DNA of 62,720 nt, taken from positions 1-62,720 of the forward strand of contig WRCD01000006.1 in assembly GCA_009784185.1 (NCBI GenBank). Reading direction: 5' to 3'. The stretch comes from Bacillota bacterium. GTDB lineage: Bacteria > Bacillota > Clostridia > Christensenellales > UBA1242. The notes under the pieces are model-generated. The model saw nothing but the letters and a program-made list of their open reading frames with translations. It made no database searches and was not told where the DNA came from. Numbering within the stretch: position 1 is the stretch's first letter; each line of letters starts with the position of its first letter. Position numbers and translations under genes: made by a program. Of this stretch, positions 25,089 through 33,486 are shown one piece after another.

Positions 25089-25628
25089 ATGAGTAAAAAT
25101 CTGAAAGGAACACAAACCGAAAAGAATCTGGCTGAGGCATTTGCCGGCGAGAGCATGGCACGCAACAAGTACGACTATTATGCAAGCGTTTGCAGAAAGG
25201 CAGGCTACGAGCAGATGGCGGCTATTTTTGTTAAAACTGCGTTGAATGAAAAAGAACACGCTAAAATCTGGTTTAAGCTGTATCACGGCATTGGCACGGC
25301 AGAAGAGGTGTTGCTGGATGCTGCTAAGGGCGAAAATTACGAGTGGACCGATATGTATGCGCGTTTTGCTTCAGATGCCAGGCGCGAAGGCTTTGAGGAT
25401 ATTGCAAGGCTGTTTGACGGAGTAGCCAGAGTTGAAGCCGAGCACGAAGAGCGGTTTAATACTCTCTTAGCCAACATAAAATCCGGCAAGGTGTTTAACA
25501 AAGACACAGAGCAGGTTTGGGAATGCGGTAACTGCGGGCACAAACACAAAGGCAGAACCGCACCTGACGAATGTCCGGTTTGTGCACATCCTAAGGCGTT
25601 TTTTGAACTGGAGTGCAAGAATTATTAA
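25089..25628 (+). CDS. Rubrerythrin
   Basis: 179 residues. An N-terminal four-helix diiron domain ([38 protein letters not shown]) carries the Glu/His ligands, and a C-terminal rubredoxin domain has [20 protein letters not shown]. It reduces hydrogen peroxide in the cytoplasm of anaerobes. It begins one base after the rarA stop, with AGAGGAG upstream, so it is cotranscribed with rarA. Confidence 0.95.
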   Translation: MSKNLKGTQTEKNLAEAFAGESMARNKYDYYASVCRKAGYEQMAAIFVKTALNEKEHAKIWFKLYHGIGTAEEVLLDAAKGENYEWTDMYARFASDARREGFEDIARLFDGVARVEAEHEERFNTLLANIKSGKVFNKDTEQVWECGNCGHKHKGRTAPDECPVCAHPKAFFELECKNY

Positions 25629-25731
25629 GGCAGTTTTCGGCAAAAATTTCTTGCGTAAAACTAAAAAACAGGCATACACTACTCTTTATAAAGAGGGTTG
25701 CTTTAACTGAAATGATATAGAGTTCTATCTA

Positions 25732-25780
25732 GGGGATTGCTTCGCTTGTTGGCTCTGCAGGATAGTCTCGCAATGACAGT
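25732..25780. repeat. Family C element
   Basis: AGGGGATTGCTTCGCTTG...CTCGCAATGACAG, the reverse orientation of the TCATTGCGAG/GAAGCAATC element. It lies just upstream of ytxC. Confidence 0.7.
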
Positions 25781-25808
25781 TTCCAAATATCCCTCGAGAG
25801 AGGATTTT

Positions 25809-26672
25809 ATGTGGGAGTTTTGTGCGCAGGCAAATAATGCTAACGCCGATATGTTGGAGTACATACATACAATGGTGGCTCACCCCGTGGCTAAACTTGG
25901 GGGTGTGTCCGCAATTTTATCCCGCAGCGGGCTTAATGAGCTTGTGCTGGCGGTTCCTAAAGCAGAGAAGCCCAAAATTAAGGGTATGCTGGATATAATT
26001 CTGGGCAATGTATTTTGTGAGCAGTTTAAATATAAATATCTTAAAAAGCATACCACACTGGTTGGGCAGGACAAAACTTATTATGAAGCGTATTTAAAGG
26101 TGCTGACGTATTTTGATGCCGAGACTGACCGAAAGATTGTGTCCAAAAACTTAATGTACGGCAATAAAATTAATTTAGAAAGTTTTTTTGAGTTCTGCTT
26201 GCCCACACTCAAACGCAAATGGGCGGAACTGGTAAAGATTACAAACGAAAACGCCAGCGTGTTTTTGTCCAGCCACACTTTTTTGGAACTGTTAAAGTTT
26301 TTAATATCCAATATTGAGCCGAAGCACGATTTGCTGACGGTTAGTTTTGGAGATAGGATTTATATAACCGCAGAACTGTCATTGCGAGACTTGCCCGAAA
26401 CCACTTCAAACGAAGCAACCCCCCAGAGAGGAGAGCAAAAGCCAGGTTTTTCACATACCCCGTCGGCTGCGCCGCCACCCCTTTATCTTAAAGGGGAATT
26501 GATTCGGGGTGATAACATTGTTGCGGAATACGCATTAAGCGACGAAGCCATGCTGCTAGTCGGTCTGATTGAACTGGCTCCGAAAGAAGTTGTGGTTGAA
26601 AGCAACCCCAACTGCCGGAAGATTATTGACTTGTTGTGCTGTCTGTATGGAGATAGGGTAAGGGTTGTTTAA
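25809..26672 (+). CDS. ytxC: YtxC-like sporulation protein with an in-frame composite repeat
   Basis: About 287 residues from ATG 25809 (AGAGAGG at 25798-25804); the frame open from 25737 is mostly repeat. The match to YtxC rests on FLSSHTFLELLKFLISNIEPKHDLLTV, the terminal LLVGLIELAPKEVVVE..CRKIIDLLCCLYGDRVRVV, and position upstream of thrS as in Bacillus. Its biochemistry is unknown. Residues around 190-231 (LRDLPETTSNEAT...PPPLYLKGELI) are encoded by a family C element followed directly by a family A right half, so the host protein is interrupted without loss of frame. Confidence 0.68.
   Translation: MWEFCAQANNANADMLEYIHTMVAHPVAKLGGVSAILSRSGLNELVLAVPKAEKPKIKGMLDIILGNVFCEQFKYKYLKKHTTLVGQDKTYYEAYLKVLTYFDAETDRKIVSKNLMYGNKINLESFFEFCLPTLKRKWAELVKITNENASVFLSSHTFLELLKFLISNIEPKHDLLTVSFGDRIYITAELSLRDLPETTSNEATPQRGEQKPGFSHTPSAAPPPLYLKGELIRGDNIVAEYALSDEAMLLVGLIELAPKEVVVESNPNCRKIIDLLCCLYGDRVRVV
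26377..26430. repeat. Family C element inside ytxC
   Basis: CTGTCATTGCGAGACTTGCC...CAAACGAAGCAACCCCCCAG, translated in frame as LSLRDLPETTSNEATPQ. Confidence 0.75.
26451..26500. repeat. Family A right half inside ytxC
   Basis: TCACATACCCCGTCGGCTGC...TTATCTTAAAGGGGAATT, read as FSHTPSAAPPPLYLKGEL. It uses a different reading frame of the element (PPLYLKGEL) from the copy at 23009-23152 (HPFILKGN). Confidence 0.85.
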
Positions 26673-26705
26673 AAAACCGCTATTAAAATACTGGCGGTTT
26701 TTTGT
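26671..26705 (+). terminator. Terminator after ytxC
   Basis: AAAAAACCGC and GCGGTTTTTT pair around a loop of about 13 nt; it overlaps the ytxC stop. Confidence 0.75.
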
Positions 26706-26726
26706 TGTGCACTTGATAAATAATGG

Positions 26727-26755
26727 TTGATTTTATCCTAACTTTTATGTATAAT
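26727..26755 (+). promoter_or_regulatory. Promoter of phd-doc-thrS
   Basis: TTGATT (26727-26732), 17 bp, TATAAT (26750-26755). The leader of about 20 nt has no room for a T-box. Confidence 0.75.
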
Positions 26756-26779
26756 GATATTTAAGGAGCGTAAAGAACA

Positions 26780-27037
26780 ATGATGATTGATATAAACAAA
26801 ATGGTGCCGTTAAGTAAGGCCAACCAAAATTTTTCAAGCGTGGTTAAGCAGGTGGAAAAAGACAACGAAGTTGTAATTTTAAAAAACAACAAGCCTAAGT
26901 ATGTGGTTAAAAAGTTTGACCCTAGTTTTAGCGCGCTTAACTTAACAGACGATGAAAAAATTGATATAGTGGCAAAACGCGTGCTGAACAGACACATACT
27001 TGCTTTTAAGGAGCTGTATAACTATGATAAAGTTTAA
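26780..27037 (+). CDS. Antitoxin, Phd/YefM family
   Basis: 85 residues. The N-terminal DNA-binding fold shows MVPLSKANQNFSSVVKQVEKDNEVVILKNNKPKYVV (12-47). The C-terminal half would wrap the toxin. It is predicted to autorepress the operon; no clear operator was singled out. AAGGAG lies at 26763-26768. The following doc gene starts 14 nt before this stop, a typical coupling for toxin-antitoxin pairs. Confidence 0.88.
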   Translation: MMIDINKMVPLSKANQNFSSVVKQVEKDNEVVILKNNKPKYVVKKFDPSFSALNLTDDEKIDIVAKRVLNRHILAFKELYNYDKV

Positions 27038-27410
27038 TAAGGAAAAAGTGCTGGTATTGTATGGCTATCTTATAGAGGCCTCCGGCGGCAAAGCCGATGT
27101 AAGAGACATGGGGCTATTAGATTCGGCACTTGAGAGTGTTTACGCTACATTTGACGGAGTTGAACTATATCCTACCAAAGAGGAAAAAGGAGCAAGGCTT
27201 GGCTTTGCTTTGGTTTCCAATCACGCTTTTGTAGATGGAAACAAAAGGATTGGCACATATATAATGCTTTCGTTCTTAGAAGTTAATGGTGTAAAATTAA
27301 ACTGCTCTGACTCTGATATTGTTGCCTTGGGCATTGGTATTGCAAGCGGGAAGTTGAAATACGAGGATGTTTTAGATTGGGTAAAAGCCAACAAGGAGAT
27401 TAAGGCATGA
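27024..27410 (+). CDS. Fic/Doc-family toxin (death on curing)
   Basis: 128 residues. The Doc motif NHAFVDGNKRIGTYIML (73-89) fits H-x-F-x-D-x-N-K-R. Doc proteins phosphorylate EF-Tu; other Fic proteins AMPylate their targets. ATG 27024 has AAGGAG at 27008-27013. Its TGA overlaps the thrS ATG by 4 nt (ATGA), tying an essential gene to the toxin cistron. Confidence 0.9.
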   Translation: MIKFNKEKVLVLYGYLIEASGGKADVRDMGLLDSALESVYATFDGVELYPTKEEKGARLGFALVSNHAFVDGNKRIGTYIMLSFLEVNGVKLNCSDSDIVALGIGIASGKLKYEDVLDWVKANKEIKA

Positions 27411-29338
27411 AAGTAATTATTAAAGACGGCAGTGAGTTTGAGGTTAAGGCGGGTGCGAGCGTATTGGATGTGGCGGCGGCTATATCTGAGGGCTTGGCGC
27501 GCAACGCAATTGCAGGTAAAATTAACGGTGTGTTGGCTGATTTAAGTGCGGTTGTTAAAGATAGCGACAAGGTGGATATTATCACGTTGCGTGACCCGGA
27601 AGGATACGAAATATACAGGCACAGCACGGCGCATATTATGGCGGCGGCGGTACTTAAATTGTATCCAAGTGCTAAACTTGCAATCGGCCCCGCAATAGAA
27701 AACGGTTTTTATTATGATTTTGATGTGGCTAATGCAATTAAAAAAGAGGATTTGGCTAAAATTGAAACTGAGATGGCTAATATCATCAAAGCAGATTTGC
27801 CGTTTGTGCGCAAAGCAGTAACTTTGGCGGAGGCTAAAAAGATTTTTGCTAACCAGCCGTTTAAGCTGGAGCTGCTATCTGAGATTGAGGCGGGCGAAGA
27901 GATAAGCGTATATCAGCTGGGAGATTTTTGCGACTTATGCCGCGGGCCGCATCTAGTTAGTACAGGCCTGGTTAAGGCGTTTAAACTTCAGGCCGTAACC
28001 GGTGCATATTGGCGCGGCGACCAAGCTAAGCAAATGCTGACGCGTATTTACGGTACGGCATGGGGTAAAAAAAGCGAGCTGGATGAATATATTACTAAAC
28101 TAGCCGAAGCGCACGCGCGCGACCACAATAAAATCGGGCGCGAGCTTGGATATTTTACTACTGACGAGAACATTGGGCAGGGCTTGCCGCTTTTAATGCC
28201 AAACGGCGCAACCGTAACACAAATATTACAGCGGTTTGTTGAAGATGAGCAGACCAAGCGCGGATATAAACTTACTAAAACTCCGTTTATGGCAAAGAGT
28301 GACCTATATAAGATTTCCGGCCATTGGTATCATTACTTAGACGGAATGTTTAAGGTTGATGTTGAGAAAGACAACGAGTATGCGCTGCGGCCTATGGCGT
28401 GTCCGTTTCAATATATGGTTTATAAAACGGGGCTGAAGAGCTACAAAGACCTGCCGTATAGGATGCAGGAGACTGCAGTGATGTGCAGAAAAGAGGACAG
28501 CGGCGAGATGCACGGCCTGACAAGAGTGAGACAGATGACTCTTAGCGAAGGGCATATAATGATTACCAAAGACCAGTTAAAAAGTGAGCTTGCCGAGATT
28601 TTTGACCTGATTCATTATGCGTGTGACTGCCTTGGGATTCGTGACCAAATAATGTATTACAGACTTAGCAAATGGGACCCTGAAAACAAAAGCGGCAAAT
28701 ATATAAATAAGCCGGAGATTTGGGAAAGCGCGCAAAAGGCACTGGCTCAAGTAATGGATGAGTTGAAACTTCCGTATGTTGAGGCGGACGGTGAGGCGGC
28801 ATTTTACGGGCCTAAGATTGATATGCAGGTTAAAAATGTGTACGGCAAAGAAGATACGCTGATAACACTTCAATTAGATTTTTTTCAGGCAGAACAATTT
28901 GATATGGTTTATATAGATGAAAACGGTGAGCGTCAGCGTCCATGGATTATTCACCGCAGCTGCATAGGCACATACGAGCGTACGCTGGCGTTTTTATTGG
29001 AGCATTTTGCGGGCGCTATGCCGCTATGGTATGCGCCGGTTCAGGTTAAGGTAATTAGCCTGACCGACAGAACCGCCAAGCAGGCAAGTGAGCTGACGGC
29101 AGAGCTTTTAAGCAAGGGTATCAGAGCAGAGGTTGATAACCGCAGTGAGAAAGTGGGATACAAAATACGGGAAGCGCAGGTTAATAAAATTCCGTATATG
29201 GCAATTATCGGCGACGAGGAAGCTAAAAACGGAACCGTTGCCGTACGCGACAGAAAGCTGGGAGACACAGGAGCCATGGCTCTAGCGGATTTTGTGAACA
29301 TGGTTGTGAAAGAAGACAGGGAGAAAACGGTGAAATAA
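27407..29338 (+). CDS. thrS: Threonine--tRNA ligase
   Basis: 643 residues. TGS domain (1-60), editing domain (HSTAHIMAAAVLKLYP; CDLCRGPHLVSTG), class II catalytic core with motif 2 and motif 3 residues (PMACPFQYMVYKTGLKSYKDLPYRMQE; HRSCIGTYERTLAFLLEHFAGAMPLWYAPVQ) and an anticodon-binding domain. No T-box leader is present. Expression appears to depend on the phd-doc promoter and on coupling from doc. The zinc-binding residues look intact. Confidence 0.97.
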   Translation: MKVIIKDGSEFEVKAGASVLDVAAAISEGLARNAIAGKINGVLADLSAVVKDSDKVDIITLRDPEGYEIYRHSTAHIMAAAVLKLYPSAKLAIGPAIENGFYYDFDVANAIKKEDLAKIETEMANIIKADLPFVRKAVTLAEAKKIFANQPFKLELLSEIEAGEEISVYQLGDFCDLCRGPHLVSTGLVKAFKLQAVTGAYWRGDQAKQMLTRIYGTAWGKKSELDEYITKLAEAHARDHNKIGRELGYFTTDENIGQGLPLLMPNGATVTQILQRFVEDEQTKRGYKLTKTPFMAKSDLYKISGHWYHYLDGMFKVDVEKDNEYALRPMACPFQYMVYKTGLKSYKDLPYRMQETAVMCRKEDSGEMHGLTRVRQMTLSEGHIMITKDQLKSELAEIFDLIHYACDCLGIRDQIMYYRLSKWDPENKSGKYINKPEIWESAQKALAQVMDELKLPYVEADGEAAFYGPKIDMQVKNVYGKEDTLITLQLDFFQAEQFDMVYIDENGERQRPWIIHRSCIGTYERTLAFLLEHFAGAMPLWYAPVQVKVISLTDRTAKQASELTAELLSKGIRAEVDNRSEKVGYKIREAQVNKIPYMAIIGDEEAKNGTVAVRDRKLGDTGAMALADFVNMVVKEDREKTVK

Positions 29339-29355
29339 AACAAAGGGGACAGGGA

Positions 29356-32094
29356 ATGGCCGTTAGCAAAAAAAATCCGGCGGCAAAAAAACAAAGCGGT
29401 AAGCGCTGGACCGGATACAAATATAAAATAAAACAAACGGCCGACCCCGAAACCAACAAGCGGCTTCTTGAAGTATCGGGCATTGATGCAACTCAAGTTT
29501 TAACACTTTACAACAACAATACAGCAACCGGCTTTAATGACGATACAGCAGATGGAATGCGTGATAAGTACGGTTCAAACGAAATCTCCTATCAAAAAAA
29601 GGATTCTGTTTTTAAGCGGCTATTTAAATCTTTTATAAATCCGTTTACATTGGTTTTGCTTGTGCTTGCCGTGGTTTCGGTATTTACCGATGTAATTTTT
29701 GCCGAGGCAGGGCAGCAGGATTTTACCGCCATTGCAATTGTTTTAACCATGGTTATTGTAAGCGGCATTTTGGGTTTTGTTCAGGATACCCGGAGCAATA
29801 ACGCTGCCGAAAAACTTAAGGCATATATACAAACAACGACCTGTGTTTTGCGTGACGGCAAAAAAGCGGAAATTCCGTTTAATGAATTGGTTGTGGGTGA
29901 CATAGTATATCTTACAGCGGGTGACATTATTCCGGCAGATATGCGTGTTATTTCATCCAAGGACCTGTTTGTTTCACAATCATCTTTAACAGGCGAGAGT
30001 CTGCCGATTGAAAAGTTTGGTATGATTCAGGACAGAACTGACAAAGAAACCCCGCTTGATAAGCACAATTTAACGTTTACAGGCAGCACGGTTGTTTCGG
30101 GCAGTGCTGTTTGTATAGCAATATCCGTAGGCGATAATACGGTTTTTGGCTCTATTGCAAGAGGGCTTAACAAAAAGAAAACCGTCACCAGTTTTGAAAA
30201 AGGCGTTAATTCGGTATCGAAACTTTTAATCGGTTTCATGTGCGTTATGGTGCCGGTTGTCTTTTTTGTAAGCGGTATGGTACACAACGACTGGCTTAGC
30301 GCATTGTTGTTTGGGCTTGCCGTTGCCGTTGGGCTGACTCCCGAAATGCTGCCTATGATTGTTACAGCCAACCTTGCAAAAGGTGCGGTTAAAATGGCAA
30401 AGAAGAAAACCGTTGTTAAAAATATGCACTCTATTCAAAACTTTGGGGCAATGGATGTGTTGTGCACCGATAAAACGGGCACGCTGACCCAAGACCGGGT
30501 TGTGCTTGAACGATACCTTGATATAAACGGCACAGATGATTTCCGTGTTCTTAAATATGCGTATATGAACAGTAAATTCCAAACGGGCTTAAAAAACCTT
30601 ATAGACATTGCGGTACTGGCTCATGGACACGAAAAAGATTTAGAAGCCGAATCAAATAAGTTTATAAAGATTGACGAAATTCCTTTTGACTTTGTTCGGC
30701 GCAGAATGAGTGTTGTTGTTAAAGACGATGAGGGCAAAACACAGCTTATAACAAAAGGCGCAATAGAAGAGATGCTTGAATGTTGTGATTTTGCAGGATT
30801 TGGCGGTAAAAAACCGCTTAAAAACAAAACTAAAGACGATATGTTAAAAATTGTTGCAAAGCTTAACAGTGAAGGTATGCGTGTTTTGGGGGTTGCGCAA
30901 AAATACAATCCGGCAAAAGAAGGTATGTTTTCGGTGGCGGATGAAACAGGAATGCATCTTATTGGATTTCTTGCATTCCTTGATCCGCCCAAGGAAACAA
31001 CAAAAGATGCAATTAAGGCGCTTAACGAATATGGTGTGGCGGTAAAAGTTCTTACAGGTGACAATGGTGATGTTACGCGTGCAATTTGCAAACAGGTCGG
31101 ATTAAATGTAAACAATCTTTTACTTGGAAGTGACATTACCGAAATGGACGATGAGCAATTAAAGATTGCCGTTGAAAAAACAAATGTATTTGCAAAGCTT
31201 ACTCCGTCACAGAAGGTGCGTATTGTGCATGCCTTGCGGGAAAACGGTCACGTTGTTGGTTTTATGGGTGACGGCATAAATGATGCGCCGGCGTTGCGTG
31301 AGGCCGATGTAGGCATCTCGGTTGATACTGCAGTTGATATTTCAAAAGAAGCCGCCGACATTATTTTGCTTGAAAAAGATTTGATGGTCTTAGAACAAGG
31401 TGTAATTGAGGGCCGGAAAACTTTTGCAAACATCATTAAATATATAAAAATGACAGCAAGCTCAAACTTTGGTAATATGTTTTCGTTGCTTGTGGCATGT
31501 GCCTTTCTGCCGTTTTTGCCGCTGCTGGCGCTTCAGATATTATTCCTTAACTTAATTTACGATATTTCCTGTATTTCAATTCCATGGGACAATGTTGACA
31601 AAGATTATCTCAAAAAACCAAGACGGTGGGATTCAAAATCTATCCGGCGGTTTATGCTGTGGATAGGCCCGTCAAGTTCGGTTTTTGATATAACAACATA
31701 CGCACTGCTGTTCTTCCTTATTTGTCCAATGGCGGTCGGCGGGCAGTTCTGGGATTTTGCAGCCGGCTCGCCCGAACAGATTCTGTTTATTGCAGTGTTC
31801 CATGCGGGGTGGTTTATTGAGTCGCTTTGGACCCAGACGCTTGTTATTCACATGATAAGAACACCAAAGATACCGTTCCTGCAAAGCCGCGCTTCCTTGC
31901 CCGTTATTCTGTTTACAACAGCTGCAATAGCATTTGGTACAATAATACCGTTTACCGTAATCGGTTCGTGGATTAACCTGAGCCCTGTGCCTGCAATTTT
32001 CTTTGCATGGCTTGTTGCAACCGTGCTTGCGTACATGGTGCTTGTAACTGTTTTGAAAAAGCTTTATGTCAGACGGTATAAGGAACTGCTGTAA
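29356..32094 (+). CDS. mgtA: Magnesium-transporting P-type ATPase (MgtA/MgtB type)
   Basis: 912 residues. P-type features: phosphorylation motif DKTGTLTQD with Asp near 372, SLTGES actuator loop, KGAIEEMLECC nucleotide-binding region and the hinge GDGINDAPALREADVGIS. Ten hydrophobic segments fit the IIIB Mg2+ group (CAFLPFLPLLALQILFLNLIYDISCISIPWDNVD). It imports Mg2+ at the membrane. It sits between thrS and infC, which are usually adjacent, so it is probably a later insertion. No Mg2+-sensing leader was seen in the 17-nt gap. Confidence 0.95.
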   Translation: MAVSKKNPAAKKQSGKRWTGYKYKIKQTADPETNKRLLEVSGIDATQVLTLYNNNTATGFNDDTADGMRDKYGSNEISYQKKDSVFKRLFKSFINPFTLVLLVLAVVSVFTDVIFAEAGQQDFTAIAIVLTMVIVSGILGFVQDTRSNNAAEKLKAYIQTTTCVLRDGKKAEIPFNELVVGDIVYLTAGDIIPADMRVISSKDLFVSQSSLTGESLPIEKFGMIQDRTDKETPLDKHNLTFTGSTVVSGSAVCIAISVGDNTVFGSIARGLNKKKTVTSFEKGVNSVSKLLIGFMCVMVPVVFFVSGMVHNDWLSALLFGLAVAVGLTPEMLPMIVTANLAKGAVKMAKKKTVVKNMHSIQNFGAMDVLCTDKTGTLTQDRVVLERYLDINGTDDFRVLKYAYMNSKFQTGLKNLIDIAVLAHGHEKDLEAESNKFIKIDEIPFDFVRRRMSVVVKDDEGKTQLITKGAIEEMLECCDFAGFGGKKPLKNKTKDDMLKIVAKLNSEGMRVLGVAQKYNPAKEGMFSVADETGMHLIGFLAFLDPPKETTKDAIKALNEYGVAVKVLTGDNGDVTRAICKQVGLNVNNLLLGSDITEMDDEQLKIAVEKTNVFAKLTPSQKVRIVHALRENGHVVGFMGDGINDAPALREADVGISVDTAVDISKEAADIILLEKDLMVLEQGVIEGRKTFANIIKYIKMTASSNFGNMFSLLVACAFLPFLPLLALQILFLNLIYDISCISIPWDNVDKDYLKKPRRWDSKSIRRFMLWIGPSSSVFDITTYALLFFLICPMAVGGQFWDFAAGSPEQILFIAVFHAGWFIESLWTQTLVIHMIRTPKIPFLQSRASLPVILFTTAAIAFGTIIPFTVIGSWINLSPVPAIFFAWLVATVLAYMVLVTVLKKLYVRRYKELL

Positions 32095-32110
32095 ATTTTA
32101 CTAATTCTAC

Positions 32111-32139
32111 TTGACAGGCTACATAGCATATGCTATAAT
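32111..32139 (+). promoter_or_regulatory. Promoter of infC-rpmI-rplT
   Basis: A consensus promoter: TTGACA (32111-32116), 17 bp, extended TGCTATAAT with its hexamer at 32134-32139. Confidence 0.9.
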
Positions 32140-32145
32140 CGCAAC

Positions 32146-32283
32146 ATAAACAAAGAAGAAGTATCCGCTTCTCACCTGTCGGGTTACACTCGGGCACGGT
32201 TAATATCAAACAAGTTTGCATCATTTTGGTGTATTGTTGGGGGCGGATAGAGTATTCTATCTGCTTCTTTGTTTTAATAAAAT
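32146..32283 (+). promoter_or_regulatory. Structured infC leader (candidate L20-type autoregulatory leader)
   Basis: A leader of about 150 nt precedes infC. AAACAAAGAAG near its 5' end (about 32148-32158) is fully complementary to CTTCTTTGTTT (about 32264-32274), closing a large multi-hairpin domain just before the Shine-Dalgarno. Firmicute infC operons commonly carry an L20-binding leader. Assignment to that family is by position and layout, not by an alignment. Confidence 0.55.
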
Positions 32284-32299
32284 TGGGAGGGTTAAAACC

Positions 32300-32815
32300 A
32301 TTAAAGAGTATTTGATTAATAATCAGATTCGTGCAAGTGAAGTGCGTCTCTTAGGCGCAGAAGGAGAGCAGTTTGGGTTGGTGTCGCTGGAGGAAGCGCT
32401 CAAAATTGCGGATGAGCAGGGCTATGACCTTGTAAACATTTCGCCAACCACAAGTCCGCCGGTTTGCAAGCTTATGAACTACGGAAAGTATAAGTTTGAC
32501 GAACAGAAAAAGGAAAAGGACGCACGCAAAAAGCAGAAGGCTACCGAAATTAAGGGTATGGAGCTGTCTATGCGCATTGAGGACCATGATATGCAATTTA
32601 AGGCCAAGCAGGTAAGGAAGTTTCTGCAGAGCGGCGAAAAAGTGCGTGTGGTTATTAAAAAAGTGCGGGGACGTCTTGCTGCTTACGCAAATCAGGGAAT
32701 AGACAACATGAACAAGTTTTATGAGATGCTGTCTGATGTTTGCGAAATGGAACAAAAACCGCTATTGTCCGGCACGATTATTACAATGATGCTGATACCA
32801 AAAAACACTAAATAA
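32300..32815 (+). CDS. infC: Translation initiation factor IF-3, AUU start
   Basis: 171 residues. KEYLINNQIRASEVRLLGAEGEQFGLV is the classic N-terminus, and the C-domain shows MRIEDHDMQFKAKQVRKFLQSGEKVRV. The start is ATT 32300, with GGGAGG at 32285-32290 and a 9-nt gap. AUU is the rare initiation codon through which IF-3 limits its own synthesis in other bacteria. The open frame extends further upstream only through the leader. Confidence 0.96.
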   Translation: MKEYLINNQIRASEVRLLGAEGEQFGLVSLEEALKIADEQGYDLVNISPTTSPPVCKLMNYGKYKFDEQKKEKDARKKQKATEIKGMELSMRIEDHDMQFKAKQVRKFLQSGEKVRVVIKKVRGRLAAYANQGIDNMNKFYEMLSDVCEMEQKPLLSGTIITMMLIPKNTK

Positions 32816-32832
32816 AAAGGAAGGCTAAAATT

Positions 32833-33027
32833 ATGCCAAAAATGAAAAGCAACAAGGCGGCCAGGAAGCGTTTTAAAATAAACAAAAACGGCGTTATTAA
32901 ACGCAGCTGCCAGAACGGTGCTAAGCACCTGACAAGAAAGTCGGCTAAGCGCAAAATGCGCTTAAAGAGCGGCGATGTAGTAAGTAAGGCGGATGCTCCT
33001 GCAATAGCTAGAGCAATCAGGGATTAA
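32833..33027 (+). CDS. rpmI: 50S ribosomal protein L35
   Basis: 64 residues, highly basic, MPKMKSNKAARKRFKINKNG start and HLTRKSAKRKMRLK core. AAAGGAAGG upstream. Middle gene of infC-rpmI-rplT. Confidence 0.97.
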   Translation: MPKMKSNKAARKRFKINKNGVIKRSCQNGAKHLTRKSAKRKMRLKSGDVVSKADAPAIARAIRD

Positions 33028-33041
33028 GGGGGCAGGAAGAA

Positions 33042-33398
33042 ATGAGAGTTAAAATGGGTAGCAACGCGCTTAAGAGAAAGCGTAAGGTTATGAAAGCAGC
33101 TAAAGGATACTTTGGCGCAAAAAGCAAGCAATACCGTACCGCTAAGCAGCAAGTTATGCGCAGCGGCAACTTTGCTTATGTTGGCCGCAAACTGGAAAAG
33201 CGTGATATGCGTCAGCTTTGGATTGCGCGTATTAATGCGGCGTGCAGGGCACATGGCATGAGCTATAGTGTGTTTATGCACGGGCTGAAAGCCTCAAACG
33301 TAAACCTAAACAGAAAGGTGCTGGCCGAACTTGCCGTATCTGACGAAGCGGCGTTTAAGAATCTGGTTGAAACAGCGGCAAAAGCAGTGGGGAAGTAA
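33042..33398 (+). CDS. rplT: 50S ribosomal protein L20
   Basis: 118 residues, basic, with KRKRKVMKAAKGYFGAKSKQYRTAKQQVMRS near the N-terminus and RQLWIARINAACRAHGMSYS in the middle. It assembles early in 50S and is the likely ligand of the infC leader. GGGGGCAGGA precedes the ATG. Confidence 0.97.
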   Translation: MRVKMGSNALKRKRKVMKAAKGYFGAKSKQYRTAKQQVMRSGNFAYVGRKLEKRDMRQLWIARINAACRAHGMSYSVFMHGLKASNVNLNRKVLAELAVSDEAAFKNLVETAAKAVGK

Positions 33399-33417
33399 TG
33401 AACGAATTGCTGAGTAA

Positions 33418-33462
33418 AATTCCCCTTTGCTTGCGAAGGGGTGGGTGACCGAGCGGGGAATT
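33418..33462. repeat. Family A element, internally deleted (45 bp)
   Basis: AATTCCCCTTTGCTTGCGAAGG...CGGGGAATT. Both termini are present but the centre is missing. It lies between rplT and the methyltransferase. Confidence 0.75.
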
Positions 33463-33486
33463 TTTGTGGTAAAGTGGAGTGTGGTT

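Noticed and set aside
29339..29356. Magnesium-sensing leader before mgtA
   Set aside because: Only 17 nt separate thrS and mgtA, too short for an M-box or similar element.
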